This document shows, one piece after another, positions 48,075-60,857 of a DNA stretch of 64,000 nt. The notes under the pieces are model-generated. The model saw only the letters and a program-made list of their open reading frames with translations, made no database searches and was not told the DNA's origin. The translations under genes and the position numbers were made by a program. Each line of letters starts with the position of its first letter. Position 1 is the stretch's first letter. The DNA is from Gammaproteobacteria bacterium (lineage in GTDB: Bacteria; Pseudomonadota; Gammaproteobacteria; Steroidobacterales; Woeseiaceae): assembly GCA_029861535.1 (NCBI GenBank), contig JAOTZC010000003.1:1-64000 (forward strand). The letters are read 5' to 3'.

Positions 48075-49787
48075 ATGGGCGCGTTCAAGGAGCCACACGG
48101 TGGCGAGCTAAAGAACCTCTATTTATCGGCCGATGTGGCCGAGGCCGAGAAGCAGGCCGCACGGGAGTACCTGTCTTGGGACCTGTCCGAGCGTCAGCTC
48201 TGCGATATTGAGCTAGTTCTGAACGGGGCGTTTTCGCCGCTCGACGGATTTCTTAATAAGAATGACTACGACTCCGTCGTAAAGAACATGCGCCTTGAGT
48301 CCGGCGTGCTGTGGCCGTTGCCGATCACGCTCGATGTTAGCGAGGAATTTGCCGCCTCTATCAACACCGGCGACAAGGTGGCGCTACGCGATCTAGAAGG
48401 CGTCATTATCGCAACGCTCGTCGTTGGCGACGTCTGGACGCCGGACAAAAAGGTCGAGGCCAAAGGCGTCTACGGCACGACGGATGAGGCGCATCCCGCC
48501 GTTCATTATCTTAACAACATCGCGAACCCGGCGTATGTCGGTGGCAAGCTGGCCGGCATTGAGCGACCGACACACTACGATTTCAAACATTTGCGCGATG
48601 GTCCGCACGAGATGCGTGCCCGGTTCAAGAAGCTTGGCTGGCGCAAGGTCGTCGCGTTTCAGACTCGCAACCCAATGCATCGGGCGCACCAGGAGCTGAC
48701 GTTGCGTGCCGCTCGTGAGGTTGAAGCAAATCTGCTGATTCACCCGGTCGTTGGCATGACGAAGCCCGGCGACGTTGATCATTTCACGCGCGTGCGTTGC
48801 TATGAGCAACTGCTGTCGCGATACCCCGATCAGACGACAATGTTGAGTTTGCTACCACTGGCAATGCGCATGGGCGGCCCGCGCGAAGCGCTGTGGCACG
48901 CAATTATTCGCAAGAACTATGGTTGCACGCATCTAATCGTCGGCCGCGACCACGCCGGTCCAGGAAAGGATTCGAAGGGTGAGGATTTCTATGGGCCCTA
49001 CGACGCGCAAGAATTGCTTAAGGAACACGCCGACGAACTCGATATCACGATGGTGCCGTTCAAGTTAATGGTATACGCGGAAAACCGTGCCCAATACATT
49101 CCGATCGACGAAAAGTCCGACGATGACAAGGTGCTCAATATCTCCGGTACGGAGTTACGTCGCCGGCTGACCGAAGGTCTCGATATTCCGGAGTGGTTTT
49201 CGTTTCCGGATGTCGTTGCCGAGCTGCGCCGAACGCATCCGCCGCGGCACCGACAGGGATTCACTGTATTTTTCACCGGTCTGTCCGGTTCCGGCAAGTC
49301 GACTATCGCCCATGCATTGATGACTAAACTCATGGAGATCGGTGGTCGCCCGGTAAGTCTACTCGATGGCGATATCGTCCGGAAAAACCTGTCGAGCGAG
49401 CTTGGCTTCTCGAAAGAGCACCGCGACCTGAACATTACGCGCATCGGCTATGTTGCCAGCGAAATCACAAAAAATGGTGGCATCGCGATATGCGCGCCGA
49501 TTGCGCCATACACCAGTACTCGACGAATCGTGCGCGACACGATCAGCCCGGTCGGTGGTTTTGTCGAGATTCATGTCTCGACGCCGCTGGAAGTGTGCGA
49601 GGAGCGCGACCGCAAAGGTCTGTATGCTAAGGCGCGGGCGGGGATCATCAAGGAATTCACCGGCATTTCAGACCCATATCAGGTTCCCGAGAATGCCGAG
49701 ATGGTGATCGATACCGTCGGCATTTCGCCGGACCTCGCCGCACACCGAATTCTTGTCAAGCTCGAGGCGATGGGATATATCCGATAG
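48075..49787 (+). CDS. Bifunctional sulfate adenylyltransferase/adenylylsulfate kinase
   Basis: One chain catalyses both steps of sulfate activation: ATP plus sulfate to APS, then APS to PAPS. Residues 1 to about 390 are the single-chain ATP sulfurylase with QTRNPMHRAH (about 197-206) and GRDHAGPGKDSKGEDFYGPYDAQ. From about 395 the APS kinase domain follows, with P-loop [27 protein letters not shown] and the ISDPYQVPENAEM lid region. Both active sites look intact. It is the fused Sat-CysC type, not the CysDN heterodimer common in gammaproteobacteria. No reductase genes are adjacent. Confidence 0.95.
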   Translation: MGAFKEPHGGELKNLYLSADVAEAEKQAAREYLSWDLSERQLCDIELVLNGAFSPLDGFLNKNDYDSVVKNMRLESGVLWPLPITLDVSEEFAASINTGDKVALRDLEGVIIATLVVGDVWTPDKKVEAKGVYGTTDEAHPAVHYLNNIANPAYVGGKLAGIERPTHYDFKHLRDGPHEMRARFKKLGWRKVVAFQTRNPMHRAHQELTLRAAREVEANLLIHPVVGMTKPGDVDHFTRVRCYEQLLSRYPDQTTMLSLLPLAMRMGGPREALWHAIIRKNYGCTHLIVGRDHAGPGKDSKGEDFYGPYDAQELLKEHADELDITMVPFKLMVYAENRAQYIPIDEKSDDDKVLNISGTELRRRLTEGLDIPEWFSFPDVVAELRRTHPPRHRQGFTVFFTGLSGSGKSTIAHALMTKLMEIGGRPVSLLDGDIVRKNLSSELGFSKEHRDLNITRIGYVASEITKNGGIAICAPIAPYTSTRRIVRDTISPVGGFVEIHVSTPLEVCEERDRKGLYAKARAGIIKEFTGISDPYQVPENAEMVIDTVGISPDLAAHRILVKLEAMGYIR

Positions 49788-49815
49788 GTCGATATTCCTG
49801 CGCTAGAATAACGCT

Positions 49816-51156
49816 ATGGCTAAGAAGCTCTACATCAAAACGATGGGCTGCCAAATGAACGAGTATGACTCGGAGAAGATGGCGGATGTCTTGCGCGAAT
49901 CGCACGGCTATGAACGCACGGATCAAGTCGACGAAGCTGATCTATTACTCGTCAATACCTGCTCGATTCGCGAGAAAGCACAAGAGAAAGTGTTTTCCGA
50001 GCTCGGCCGCTGGCGGCAGCTCAAGCAAAACAAGGACGGCGTCATGATCGGTGTCGGCGGCTGTGTCGCGAGCCAGGAAGGCGAAGGCATCACAAAACGC
50101 GCACCGTTTGTCGATGTTGTATTCGGGCCGCAGACATTGCATCGTCTACCGCAACTCATCGACAGCGCCTCTCGACGAGAGTCATCGGTCGTCGATATTT
50201 CGTTCCCCGAGATCGAGAAATTCGATTGTTTGCCGGAGCCGCGCGCTGAAGGACCGTCCGCTTTCGTGTCTTGTATGGAAGGTTGCAGCAAGTACTGCAG
50301 TTTCTGTGTGGTGCCGTATACGCGCGGCGAAGAGATCAGCCGACCGTTGGACGATGTCGTCGCCGAGGTTGCGCAGCTCAGCGAGCAAGGTGTCCGTGAA
50401 ATCAATCTGCTGGGTCAAAACGTCAACGCATTCCGAGGACCAATGCACGATGGCGCGACAGCAGATTTAGCGACGCTGATTTATTACGTTGCGGCAGTTC
50501 CAGGTATCGACCGGATTCGATTCACTACATCTCATCCGATGGAATTCACCGACAGTCTGATTCAGGCATATGCCGAAGTACCACAGCTTGCGAATTATCT
50601 GCACCTGCCGGTACAGCATGGTTCCGACAAAATATTGGCGGCGATGAAACGCGGCCATACGGTGCTCGAATACAAGAGCAAGATTCGCAAGTTGCGCAAC
50701 GTTCGCCCCGACATTTCGTTGTCGTCGGATTTCATCGTCGGCTTTCCCGGCGAGACAGACGCCGACTTCGAGGCGCTGATGAATCTCATTGCTGACGTCG
50801 GTTTCGATCAGTCATTCTCGTTTATATACAGCCCCCGGCCCGGCACACCGGCGGCAATCCTTGTCGACGACACGCCAATGGGCGTCAAAAAAGAGCGTTT
50901 GCAAATTCTGCAGGCGCGCGTCAATCAGCAGGCGATGCAGATTAGCCGCAGCATGGTCGGGACGACGCAACGTATATTGGTCGAAAGGCTTTCTAAGAAA
51001 AGCGATAGACAGGTATCCGGGCGCACCGAAAACATGCGCTGGGTGAACTTCGACGGTAACGCGTCACTGATTGGCCAGTTTGTCGAGGTCACGATAACTG
51101 AGGCTCTGCCGAACTCGCTCCGCGGCCGCCTTGCGGGCAAGCAGGTCGCGGCGTAA
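49816..51156 (+). CDS. miaB: tRNA-2-methylthio-N6-dimethylallyladenosine synthase
   Basis: MiaB adds the methylthio group to i6A37 in tRNAs. The 446-aa protein has an N-terminal UPF0004 domain with three cysteines ([33 protein letters not shown]), the radical-SAM cluster [17 protein letters not shown] (about 154-170) and a C-terminal TRAM domain. It begins the conserved run miaB-phoH-ybeY-corC-lnt. Confidence 0.96.
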   Translation: MAKKLYIKTMGCQMNEYDSEKMADVLRESHGYERTDQVDEADLLLVNTCSIREKAQEKVFSELGRWRQLKQNKDGVMIGVGGCVASQEGEGITKRAPFVDVVFGPQTLHRLPQLIDSASRRESSVVDISFPEIEKFDCLPEPRAEGPSAFVSCMEGCSKYCSFCVVPYTRGEEISRPLDDVVAEVAQLSEQGVREINLLGQNVNAFRGPMHDGATADLATLIYYVAAVPGIDRIRFTTSHPMEFTDSLIQAYAEVPQLANYLHLPVQHGSDKILAAMKRGHTVLEYKSKIRKLRNVRPDISLSSDFIVGFPGETDADFEALMNLIADVGFDQSFSFIYSPRPGTPAAILVDDTPMGVKKERLQILQARVNQQAMQISRSMVGTTQRILVERLSKKSDRQVSGRTENMRWVNFDGNASLIGQFVEVTITEALPNSLRGRLAGKQVAA

Positions 51157-51168
51157 TCTAAAACGATC

Positions 51169-52155
51169 TTGAATGCTGCACTGCATATCTCCCGGGACGT
51201 CGTCCTTGAACCTGCCGACAATGATCGCCTTGCAAATCTCTGCGGTCAGTTTGACGAACACTTGCGACAAATCGAACAGCGTCTCGATGTTGAGATTGCG
51301 AGTCGCGGCAATCGCTTTCGTATTACCGGCAAGCCGACTGCTGCGGAAGTCGGCGGCGATGTGCTCGAGTCTTTGTTCGAGCTTGCAGGCCGCGAACATC
51401 TCGATCCCGAGCGCGTTCACATACACTTGCAGGAGTCCGTCATGAATCAGGAATCGTCGGGGTCTGACGCTGCTTCCGATAAAGACCTTGACGAATTTGC
51501 GATTCAGACGCGACGCAAGCTCGTACGACCGCGTGGCGCCAATCAAACCCAGTATGTGCAGCACATTCAGCAACACGACCTCGCGTTTGGCATTGGCCCG
51601 GCCGGCACCGGCAAGACTTATTTGGCTGTCGCGGCCGCTGTCGAAGCGCTCGATAATGAACAAGTTCGAAGGATCGTTCTGGTGCGTCCCGCCGTTGAAG
51701 CGGGGGAGCGCCTAGGCTTTCTACCTGGCGACATGTCTCAGAAAGTCGATCCCTATCTGCGGCCGATGTATGACGCGTTGTACGACATGATCGGTGTTGA
51801 TATGGTTTCGCGACTAATCGAGCGAAACGTCATAGAAGTCGCACCGCTGGCTTTCATGCGCGGTCGTTCGCTCAACGAGTCGTTCTGTATTCTCGATGAA
51901 GCACAAAATACCAGCACCGAACAAATGAAGATGTTTCTGACACGTATCGGCTTTGGCTCGAGCGCGGTTGTTACCGGCGACATTACGCAAATCGATTTGC
52001 CCGCGGGGCAGCGTTCCGGGCTAAAAAACGCCATCGATATTCTGGACGGTGTTGATGGCGTCGCGTTTACTTTTTTCTCGCCGCGCGATGTTGTACGCCA
52101 TCCACTGGTTCAGCGTATCGTCGAGGCTTATGAAGCCGACGATAACCAAGCTTGA
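51169..52155 (+). CDS. PhoH-like ATPase (YbeZ)
   Basis: This is a PhoH-family ATPase that functions with YbeY in RNA metabolism. The 328-aa protein starts at TTG (MNAALHISRDVVLEPADNDRLANLCGQFDEHLR), with P-loop GIGPAGTGKTYLAVA (about residues 143-157), the EAGERLGFLPGDMSQKVDPYLRP segment and FCILDEAQNTSTEQMKMFLTRIG (Walker B). No ATG is available near the conserved N-terminus. It precedes ybeY. Confidence 0.94.
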   Translation: MNAALHISRDVVLEPADNDRLANLCGQFDEHLRQIEQRLDVEIASRGNRFRITGKPTAAEVGGDVLESLFELAGREHLDPERVHIHLQESVMNQESSGSDAASDKDLDEFAIQTRRKLVRPRGANQTQYVQHIQQHDLAFGIGPAGTGKTYLAVAAAVEALDNEQVRRIVLVRPAVEAGERLGFLPGDMSQKVDPYLRPMYDALYDMIGVDMVSRLIERNVIEVAPLAFMRGRSLNESFCILDEAQNTSTEQMKMFLTRIGFGSSAVVTGDITQIDLPAGQRSGLKNAIDILDGVDGVAFTFFSPRDVVRHPLVQRIVEAYEADDNQA

Positions 52156-52164
52156 TTGCCACAC

Positions 52165-52647
52165 ATGGGTGAGGCCGGCGGTATTCATGTCGATGTGCAG
52201 TTTGCCTGCCAAGAAGCCGGAATACCTGATGAGGACGATATTCGTCGCTGGATAAACATAGCGCTCGTTGGCGCCGGGGCAAGGGGCGAATGCGAGGTGT
52301 CGGTACGGGTCGTCGACGCAGCAGAGATGCAGGCGCTGAACCGCGACTATCGCGATACCGACAAAGTCACTAATGTACTGTCGTTTCCGGCGGGCCCTGT
52401 GGCCGGGCTGCCAACAGAAATAGCTGGCGTGCTCGGCGATATTGCCGTCTGCGCCCCCGTCGTGCGGGCCGAAGCGGAGCGTGCTGGCAAGGCCTACGCT
52501 GAGCACTGGGCCCACATGCTGGTACACGGTACCCTGCATTTGCTCGGCTTTGACCATGAAACCGACGAAGAAGCGCGTGAAATGGAAGTTCTGGAGGCGC
52601 GTATTCTCGCTGGTGGGGGTGTTGCCGACCCATATAGAGTGCAATGA
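52165..52647 (+). CDS. ybeY: Endoribonuclease YbeY
   Basis: YbeY is a metal-dependent single-strand RNase for rRNA maturation and quality control. The zinc motif is MLVHGTLHLLGFDHETDEEAREME (H-x3-H-x5-H), and the DTDKVTNVLSFP segment precedes it. I give the ATG at 52165 (160 aa); the TTG at 52156, directly after the phoH stop, is equally possible. Confidence 0.94.
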   Translation: MGEAGGIHVDVQFACQEAGIPDEDDIRRWINIALVGAGARGECEVSVRVVDAAEMQALNRDYRDTDKVTNVLSFPAGPVAGLPTEIAGVLGDIAVCAPVVRAEAERAGKAYAEHWAHMLVHGTLHLLGFDHETDEEAREMEVLEARILAGGGVADPYRVQ

Positions 52648-52717
52648 TTACAAGGTGTTACTATGAGCAACTAGCCAGGCCCGTCGGGCATGGCACGTTG
52701 CAGTCAACCCAGGTTCG

Positions 52718-53572
52718 ATGAACGACAAACCGCCAAGTACCAGCGGCAAGGGACACACCAGCTTGTTTGCACGTATTAAGCGTGCAATAAATGGTGAGCC
52801 CTGGAGCCGCGAAGAAATCCAAGATCTGATTCAACAATCCGGAATCGAACTGGATGCCGAAGAGAAGAGCATGCTCTCCGGTGTTCTCGAGGTGTCCGAA
52901 ACCCAGGTTCGCGACGTGATGATTCCACGCTCGCAGATGGTCGTGATTGATATCGATCAAGATTATGACGACATCCTTGCAGTCATCGTTGAGTCCGGAC
53001 ATTCCCGTTTTCCTGTAATCGGTGAGGATCGTGATGTAGTCCTCGGCGTATTGCTCGCAAAAGACTTGCTGAGATATTTCGGCAAAGACGAAGCAAAGGA
53101 TCTGCCGCTAGGCAAACTGTTACGTCCGGTGTCGGTTATTCCGGAGTCGAAACGACTGAATGCCTTGCTCAAGGAATTTCGCGATAGCCATAATCACATG
53201 GCGATAGTCGTCGATGAATACGGCGGCGTTGCCGGTTTGTTGACGATCGAGGATGTACTCGAGGAAATCGTCGGCGAAATCGACGACGAACACGATCATG
53301 AAGAAGCCGAATTCATACGTCCTGATGGTGATCGCCAAGGCAGGCCGAGTTTTGCGGTACGAGCTTTGACGCGCATCGAGGACTTTAATGAATATTTCGA
53401 ATGCGACCTCAGCGACGAGGAATACGACACGATAGGTGGTCTTGTTATGCATGAGCTCGGTCGCTTGCCACGCCCCGGCGAACGGGTAGATTTTGGCGGT
53501 TTCGAATTTGCTATAACCAAGGCAGACAAGCGGCGTATCGATTCGCTGCAAGTACAGCGTGCCGATAGCTGA
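52718..53572 (+). CDS. corC: CorC/HlyC family protein (CBS and transporter-associated domains)
   Basis: CorC-type proteins carry two CBS domains and a C-terminal CorC_HlyC domain, without the membrane DUF21 part of CorB. The 284-aa protein has VRDVMIPRSQMVVIDIDQ (about 65-82), a second CBS ending in HMAIVVDEYGGVAGLLTIEDVLEEIVGEI, then the C-terminal domain EYFECDLSDEEYDTIGGLVMHELGRLPRPGE. It lies 70 nt after ybeY and 5 nt before lnt. Confidence 0.94.
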   Translation: MNDKPPSTSGKGHTSLFARIKRAINGEPWSREEIQDLIQQSGIELDAEEKSMLSGVLEVSETQVRDVMIPRSQMVVIDIDQDYDDILAVIVESGHSRFPVIGEDRDVVLGVLLAKDLLRYFGKDEAKDLPLGKLLRPVSVIPESKRLNALLKEFRDSHNHMAIVVDEYGGVAGLLTIEDVLEEIVGEIDDEHDHEEAEFIRPDGDRQGRPSFAVRALTRIEDFNEYFECDLSDEEYDTIGGLVMHELGRLPRPGERVDFGGFEFAITKADKRRIDSLQVQRADS

Positions 53573-53577
53573 GGCGT

Positions 53578-55098
53578 ATGGCATACGCTCCAACAATCCT
53601 TACATTTCCGGCGGACAGGCCGAAGCTCAGCCGTCTCATCTGTTTTGGCCTGGGCTGCCTGACAACGCTCGCATTCGAACCATTCGGCTTGTCACTGCTG
53701 GCGCCGTTATTGTTGTTGCCATTGTTTTTTGTGTGCGTGACGTTTTCGCCACGAGATGCAGGTGGGCACGCTTTTTGGTACGGCTTCGGGCTGTTTCTGA
53801 CCGGCACTCACTGGATATACATTTCCGTCGTCGTATTTGGAGAAGCACCGCTTTGGATCGCGTTGTTTCTGATGCTCGGGCTGACAGTGATCATGTCGTT
53901 GTGGTTGTATCTGGCAGGCTGGGCTATCAGTCGTCTCGGTGAGGGAGAGCCGCTGCAGCTGGTCGCCGTCGCGCCCGCGGTCTGGGTGCTGATTGAGTGG
54001 TTGCGTGGCTGGGTGTTGTCGGGTTTCCCGTGGCTCGCGTTGGGCTATTCACAAATCGATTCCGCATATGCTGGCTGGGCACCCGTGGCCGGCGTTTATG
54101 GGGTGTCATTTGCCGTCGTATTGAGCTCAGCTGCGGTTCTGGCGACGCTGATCAATCGTGGCATGGCGCGGTGGATTTCGCTGGGATTCGTTGTCGCGCC
54201 GTGGTTGTTTGGCGGCATTCTGACATTCGTCGACTGGACAGAAGACGACGGAAAGGCGTTGCGGGCAACTGTATTGCAGTACGGAATATCCCAGGATCAG
54301 AAGTGGCGACGCGAAAATCGGCAAGGCACTCTGGACTACTATCGCGACGGCACACGCATCGCGCGGAGCAGCGAAATCGTTGTCTGGCCCGAAGTGGCAG
54401 TACCGTCATTAATGAGCAGAGAATCGGCGTACATTTCGCAGCTGCAATCTGACGCCCGTGAGAGTGGACAGACGATTCTATTCGGTATTCTCGAAGATGC
54501 GCTCGACCAGGGAGAACCGACTGTATTCAATAGCGTCCTGTTAGTGGACGGCGTGCGAAGTCAGGTATATCGCAAGCGGCATCTCGTGCCGTTCGGCGAG
54601 TACTTCCCGGTTCCGGACGATGTCCGCGAGTGGATGAAAATGATGAGTCTGCCGCATAGCGATCTGACTCCGGGTGAAGATGTGCAAGAGCTGTTGAAAA
54701 CAAGCGGAGGCACTCGCCTTGCGGTCATGGTTTGCTATGAAGATGCCTATGGTGCCGAGCAACTTTATGCGTTCCCCGATGCCGGAATCCTTATCAATGT
54801 CAGCAACGACGCCTGGTTCGGCGATTCGATCGCACCTCACCAGCATCTGCAGATCGCACGAATGCGATCGCTTGAAGTCGGGCGTCCGACGATTCGCGCG
54901 ACCAACACGGGCATCAGCGCGTTTATCGATCACAACGGCGACATCGTCCGCGAAGGCGACCAGTTTCGCGAGGTCGCGATCACCGAGAGCGTGCAAGCAC
55001 GTCGCGGCAGCACTCCTTATGTCGGTCATGGTAACGGACCTGTCATCGGCATTTGCCTGGTGATTCTCGGTCTGTTCTGGTCACGTACCAGACGCTGA
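53578..55098 (+). CDS. lnt: Apolipoprotein N-acyltransferase
   Basis: Lnt adds the third acyl chain to lipoproteins in the inner membrane. The 506-aa protein has six or so N-terminal helices (LICFGLGCLTTLAFEPFGLSLL onward), then a nitrilase domain with the catalytic triad: Glu in VVWPEVAVPSL, Lys in the RKRHLVPFGEYFP region and Cys in MVCYEDAYG. A final helix (PVIGICLVILGLFW) closes it. It follows corC, as in most gammaproteobacteria. Confidence 0.95.
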   Translation: MAYAPTILTFPADRPKLSRLICFGLGCLTTLAFEPFGLSLLAPLLLLPLFFVCVTFSPRDAGGHAFWYGFGLFLTGTHWIYISVVVFGEAPLWIALFLMLGLTVIMSLWLYLAGWAISRLGEGEPLQLVAVAPAVWVLIEWLRGWVLSGFPWLALGYSQIDSAYAGWAPVAGVYGVSFAVVLSSAAVLATLINRGMARWISLGFVVAPWLFGGILTFVDWTEDDGKALRATVLQYGISQDQKWRRENRQGTLDYYRDGTRIARSSEIVVWPEVAVPSLMSRESAYISQLQSDARESGQTILFGILEDALDQGEPTVFNSVLLVDGVRSQVYRKRHLVPFGEYFPVPDDVREWMKMMSLPHSDLTPGEDVQELLKTSGGTRLAVMVCYEDAYGAEQLYAFPDAGILINVSNDAWFGDSIAPHQHLQIARMRSLEVGRPTIRATNTGISAFIDHNGDIVREGDQFREVAITESVQARRGSTPYVGHGNGPVIGICLVILGLFWSRTRR

Positions 55099-55139
55099 TG
55101 CGCCAACTCGCTGCTGCCATTTCGGCGTTGTTCATGTAG

Positions 55140-58098
<2,959 letters not shown>

Positions 58099-58120
58099 AT
58101 TGCTTCCTGTGAGTCGCCCG

Positions 58121-58618
58121 ATGGATGCCAATCCGGTTCTGACATTACGAGATATACACGTCGAGTCAGTGCGCGATTTATTGGCGCGCTATCATCTGTC
58201 GCTCGAACTAATGCCGGATGGCGAAGATATCACCGCAAGCTTTTGGGGGGAGCAAGAGGCCGGCATCGTCGGTTCCCATGTATACGCTCGCAATGACACG
58301 CCCGTACATTCGGTTTTGCACGAGGCTTGTCACATCATTTGCATGGACGAAGACCGTCGCGCGTGTCTTGATAGGGATGCAGGCGGTGACGATCTTGAAG
58401 AAGCCGCTGTTTGCTACTTGCAGATCGTACTTGCGGACCAGCTAAAGGAAGTCGGTGCGAAGCGACTGATGTCTGACATGGATGTATGGGGTTATACATT
58501 CAGGGTCGGCAGCACGCGCCGCTGGTACGATGACGATGCCGACGATGCGCGCGACTGGCTTGTCGATAATGGCCTGCTGGGCACATCGGGTGCGCCAGAA
58601 TATCGAAGCCGAAAATAG
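58121..58618 (+). CDS. HExxH metallopeptidase-like protein
   Basis: The protein (165 aa from ATG 58121; TTG 58100 and GTG 58109 are alternative starts) contains HSVLHEACHIICMDEDRRACLD, an HExxH-type zinc motif (H-E-A-C-H), followed by DLEEAAVCYLQIVLAD, whose glutamates could provide the third ligand. The rest has no recognised domain; it is neither secreted nor membrane-bound by sequence. It starts just after lptE. A protease or a zinc-binding regulator is plausible; the substrate is not known. Confidence 0.72.
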   Translation: MDANPVLTLRDIHVESVRDLLARYHLSLELMPDGEDITASFWGEQEAGIVGSHVYARNDTPVHSVLHEACHIICMDEDRRACLDRDAGGDDLEEAAVCYLQIVLADQLKEVGAKRLMSDMDVWGYTFRVGSTRRWYDDDADDARDWLVDNGLLGTSGAPEYRSRK

Positions 58619-58680
58619 TCCATAAACACAATATTATCAATAAGATAGCGACCAAGATGAACGCCGGTGTATAGTCAGGC

Positions 58681-59370
58681 ATGGCTTGGTTTCGCTACCT
58701 GTTGTACTTCCTGCTGATCGCGCTAATCACTTGGATGTTGACGCAGCTTGAGGTTGTCTATCCCGGCAGCCTGCGATTGCAGGTATTTACTGGGGAAGGT
58801 GATGTATTGGGTACCAGCGAGTTTTCACCGGTGGAGATGATTCAGCCGTTGATTCTTGCCGTCTGCGGATTGCTGATGTGCTGGGTCGCACTCAATTTCC
58901 CATCGCAACGGCCACTCGCATTTCCGTTCGGCGGACTAGCGCTAGCGTTTCTGATTCGAGAACTTGACTATTTTCTTGATCGATACATTGCGGACAATCT
59001 TTGGCAGGTACTGATCGGGATCGCAGGTGCTCTTGTTATCGTCTATACCTACCGTCATCGTCGAAGATTGATGATCGCATTGGCGCGTATCTGGCCGTCG
59101 CCAGGACTTGCGCTGCTGTTTGCGGGCGCGGCGATCCTGTTCGCGTTTGTCAGACTCGTCGGCCACGAGCCATTGTGGCAATCGATTCTGGGCGACGACT
59201 ATAGGCGCCTTGTTAAGCTGGCCGTCGAGGAATTCATCGAGCTGATTGGTTACCTCCTGTGGCTGGTCGGCACCATTGAATACACGTACCAGGTGCGCTC
59301 TATGGCAGAGCGAGAACCGCAAGCGGCGGCCGTGCGGCGTCGACAAACCAAACTCGGACGGCGAACCTAA
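58681..59370 (+). CDS. Predicted membrane protein of unknown function
   Basis: The 229-aa protein has about six helices, for example YLLYFLLIALITWMLTQL, MIQPLILAVCGLLMCWVALNF, WQVLIGIAGALVIVYTY and LALLFAGAAILFAFVRLVG. It ends in a basic tail (AAAVRRRQTKLGRRT). Conserved-looking polar stretches are FLIRELDYFLDRY and LAVEEFIELIGYLLWLVGTIEY, which place charged residues within or beside helices. I know no function. Confidence 0.75.
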   Translation: MAWFRYLLYFLLIALITWMLTQLEVVYPGSLRLQVFTGEGDVLGTSEFSPVEMIQPLILAVCGLLMCWVALNFPSQRPLAFPFGGLALAFLIRELDYFLDRYIADNLWQVLIGIAGALVIVYTYRHRRRLMIALARIWPSPGLALLFAGAAILFAFVRLVGHEPLWQSILGDDYRRLVKLAVEEFIELIGYLLWLVGTIEYTYQVRSMAEREPQAAAVRRRQTKLGRRT

Positions 59371-59441
59371 AAGCGAAACGCTTCGGATGGCTATGTGATA
59401 CAGCGAAGCAGACGACTAGCCTCTGCGTTGCCCCGCAATAT

Positions 59442-59450
59442 TGCTATTAT
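59442..59450 (+). promoter_or_regulatory. Possible extended -10 promoter before cysS
   Basis: TGCTATTAT is an extended -10 (TGn-TATTAT) 30 nt before the cysS ATG. No good -35 is seen 17 bp upstream, which is tolerated for extended -10 promoters. Confidence 0.35.
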
Positions 59451-59480
59451 GGCCCCCGTTTTTGGTCCGCCGGGAATTGC

Positions 59481-60857
59481 ATGACAATCAAGTTGCACGA
59501 CACCAAACAGGGCACGAAAGTCACTTTTAAACCGCTCACAGAAGGCAAGGTGACGATGTATCTGTGTGGCCCAACCGTTTACAACTACGCGCACATCGGC
59601 AATGCCCGACCGGCTGTCGTATTCGATCTACTGGCGCGCTTGCTGCGCCGCCGCTACACATTGACGTTTGCTCGAAATTTCACCGATGTCGATGACAAAA
59701 TAAATGCGGCATCCGCCGAGACCGGCAAGCCGATCAATGAGATCACCGAGAAATACAAGCGCGCTTATAACGCGGACATGGGGGCGCTCGGCGTATTAGC
59801 GCCGGACATCGAGCCTTGTGCAACCGACCATATCAGCGAAATGATTGACATGATTAAGACGTTGATTGACAAAGGGCATGCATACGAGGCCGATGGCCAC
59901 GTCTTGTTTGACGTCGCTTCGGATCCCGAATACGGCTCTCTGTCGAAACGCAATCTGCGCGAGATGATCGCCGGTGCACGCGTTGAAGTGGCACCGTACA
60001 AGAAGGCTCCCCACGATTTCGTGCTTTGGAAGCCATCGACACCGGAGTTACCCGGCTGGGATTCACCGTGGGGCCGAGGTCGGCCCGGATGGCACATCGA
60101 GTGTTCAGCGATGGCGGCGAAGCACCTTGGAGCAACGATCGATATTCACGCCGGTGGCACGGATCTCATATTTCCACATCATGAAAACGAAATGAGCCAG
60201 TCGACTTGTGTTCACGACGGACAGGTCTTTGCCCGCCATTGGTTGCACAATGGATTCTTGAGTTTCCATCACGAGAAAATGTCAAAATCACTCGGCAATG
60301 TCTTGCTGGTGCACGACTTGATTAAGACTATCCCTGGTGAGGTTTTGAGGCTCGCATTGCTCTCTGCACATTATCGGCAACCGCTAGATTGGTCCGACGA
60401 GACCATTGATCAAGCTGCAAAGATGCTTGACAGGCTATACGGCGCAGTGCGCGGCATCGAAGTTAGTGATGCGGCCCGCCGCAACGCCGAGCCGCCGAAA
60501 GCGTTGATTGCTGCGTTGGAGAATGACCTGAACACGCCCAAAGCACTGGCAGAATTTTTCGCTATTGCGCGCGCGTTGAACAAGGCGACCGACGACGATG
60601 AGCGCGAAGGAATTGCCGCGACAATGTATGCAACGGGCGATCTCCTGGGTCTGTTGCAGGATGATCCCGAAACTTGGTTTGCCGGTCACGTCGAAGGCGA
60701 GTTGTCGTCTGATGAAATCGAAAAGATTCTTGAAAAACGACACGCCGCGAAACTGGAAAAGGACTATGCGGCGGCGGATACGTTTCGAGATCAACTGGCG
60801 GAGGCTGGCGTCCAGATCGAAGATGGGCCGGATGGCTCCACCTGGCGACGCACATGA
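59481..60857 (+). CDS. cysS: Cysteinyl-tRNA synthetase
   Basis: This class I synthetase charges tRNA-Cys. The 458-aa protein has CGPTVYNYAHIGNARPAVVFD (zinc cysteine and HIGH-type motif, about residues 29-49) and FHHEKMSKSLGN (about 264-275), with ECSAMAAKHLGATIDIHAGGTDLIFPHHENE between. It overlaps sufE by 4 nt at its 3' end. Confidence 0.96.
   Translation: MTIKLHDTKQGTKVTFKPLTEGKVTMYLCGPTVYNYAHIGNARPAVVFDLLARLLRRRYTLTFARNFTDVDDKINAASAETGKPINEITEKYKRAYNADMGALGVLAPDIEPCATDHISEMIDMIKTLIDKGHAYEADGHVLFDVASDPEYGSLSKRNLREMIAGARVEVAPYKKAPHDFVLWKPSTPELPGWDSPWGRGRPGWHIECSAMAAKHLGATIDIHAGGTDLIFPHHENEMSQSTCVHDGQVFARHWLHNGFLSFHHEKMSKSLGNVLLVHDLIKTIPGEVLRLALLSAHYRQPLDWSDETIDQAAKMLDRLYGAVRGIEVSDAARRNAEPPKALIAALENDLNTPKALAEFFAIARALNKATDDDEREGIAATMYATGDLLGLLQDDPETWFAGHVEGELSSDEIEKILEKRHAAKLEKDYAAADTFRDQLAEAGVQIEDGPDGSTWRRT

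Noticed and set aside
47913-48098. 61-aa minus-strand ORF upstream of the sulfurylase gene
   Set aside because: It overlaps the sulfurylase start and the palindromic leader, and shows no ribosome-binding site or family pattern.
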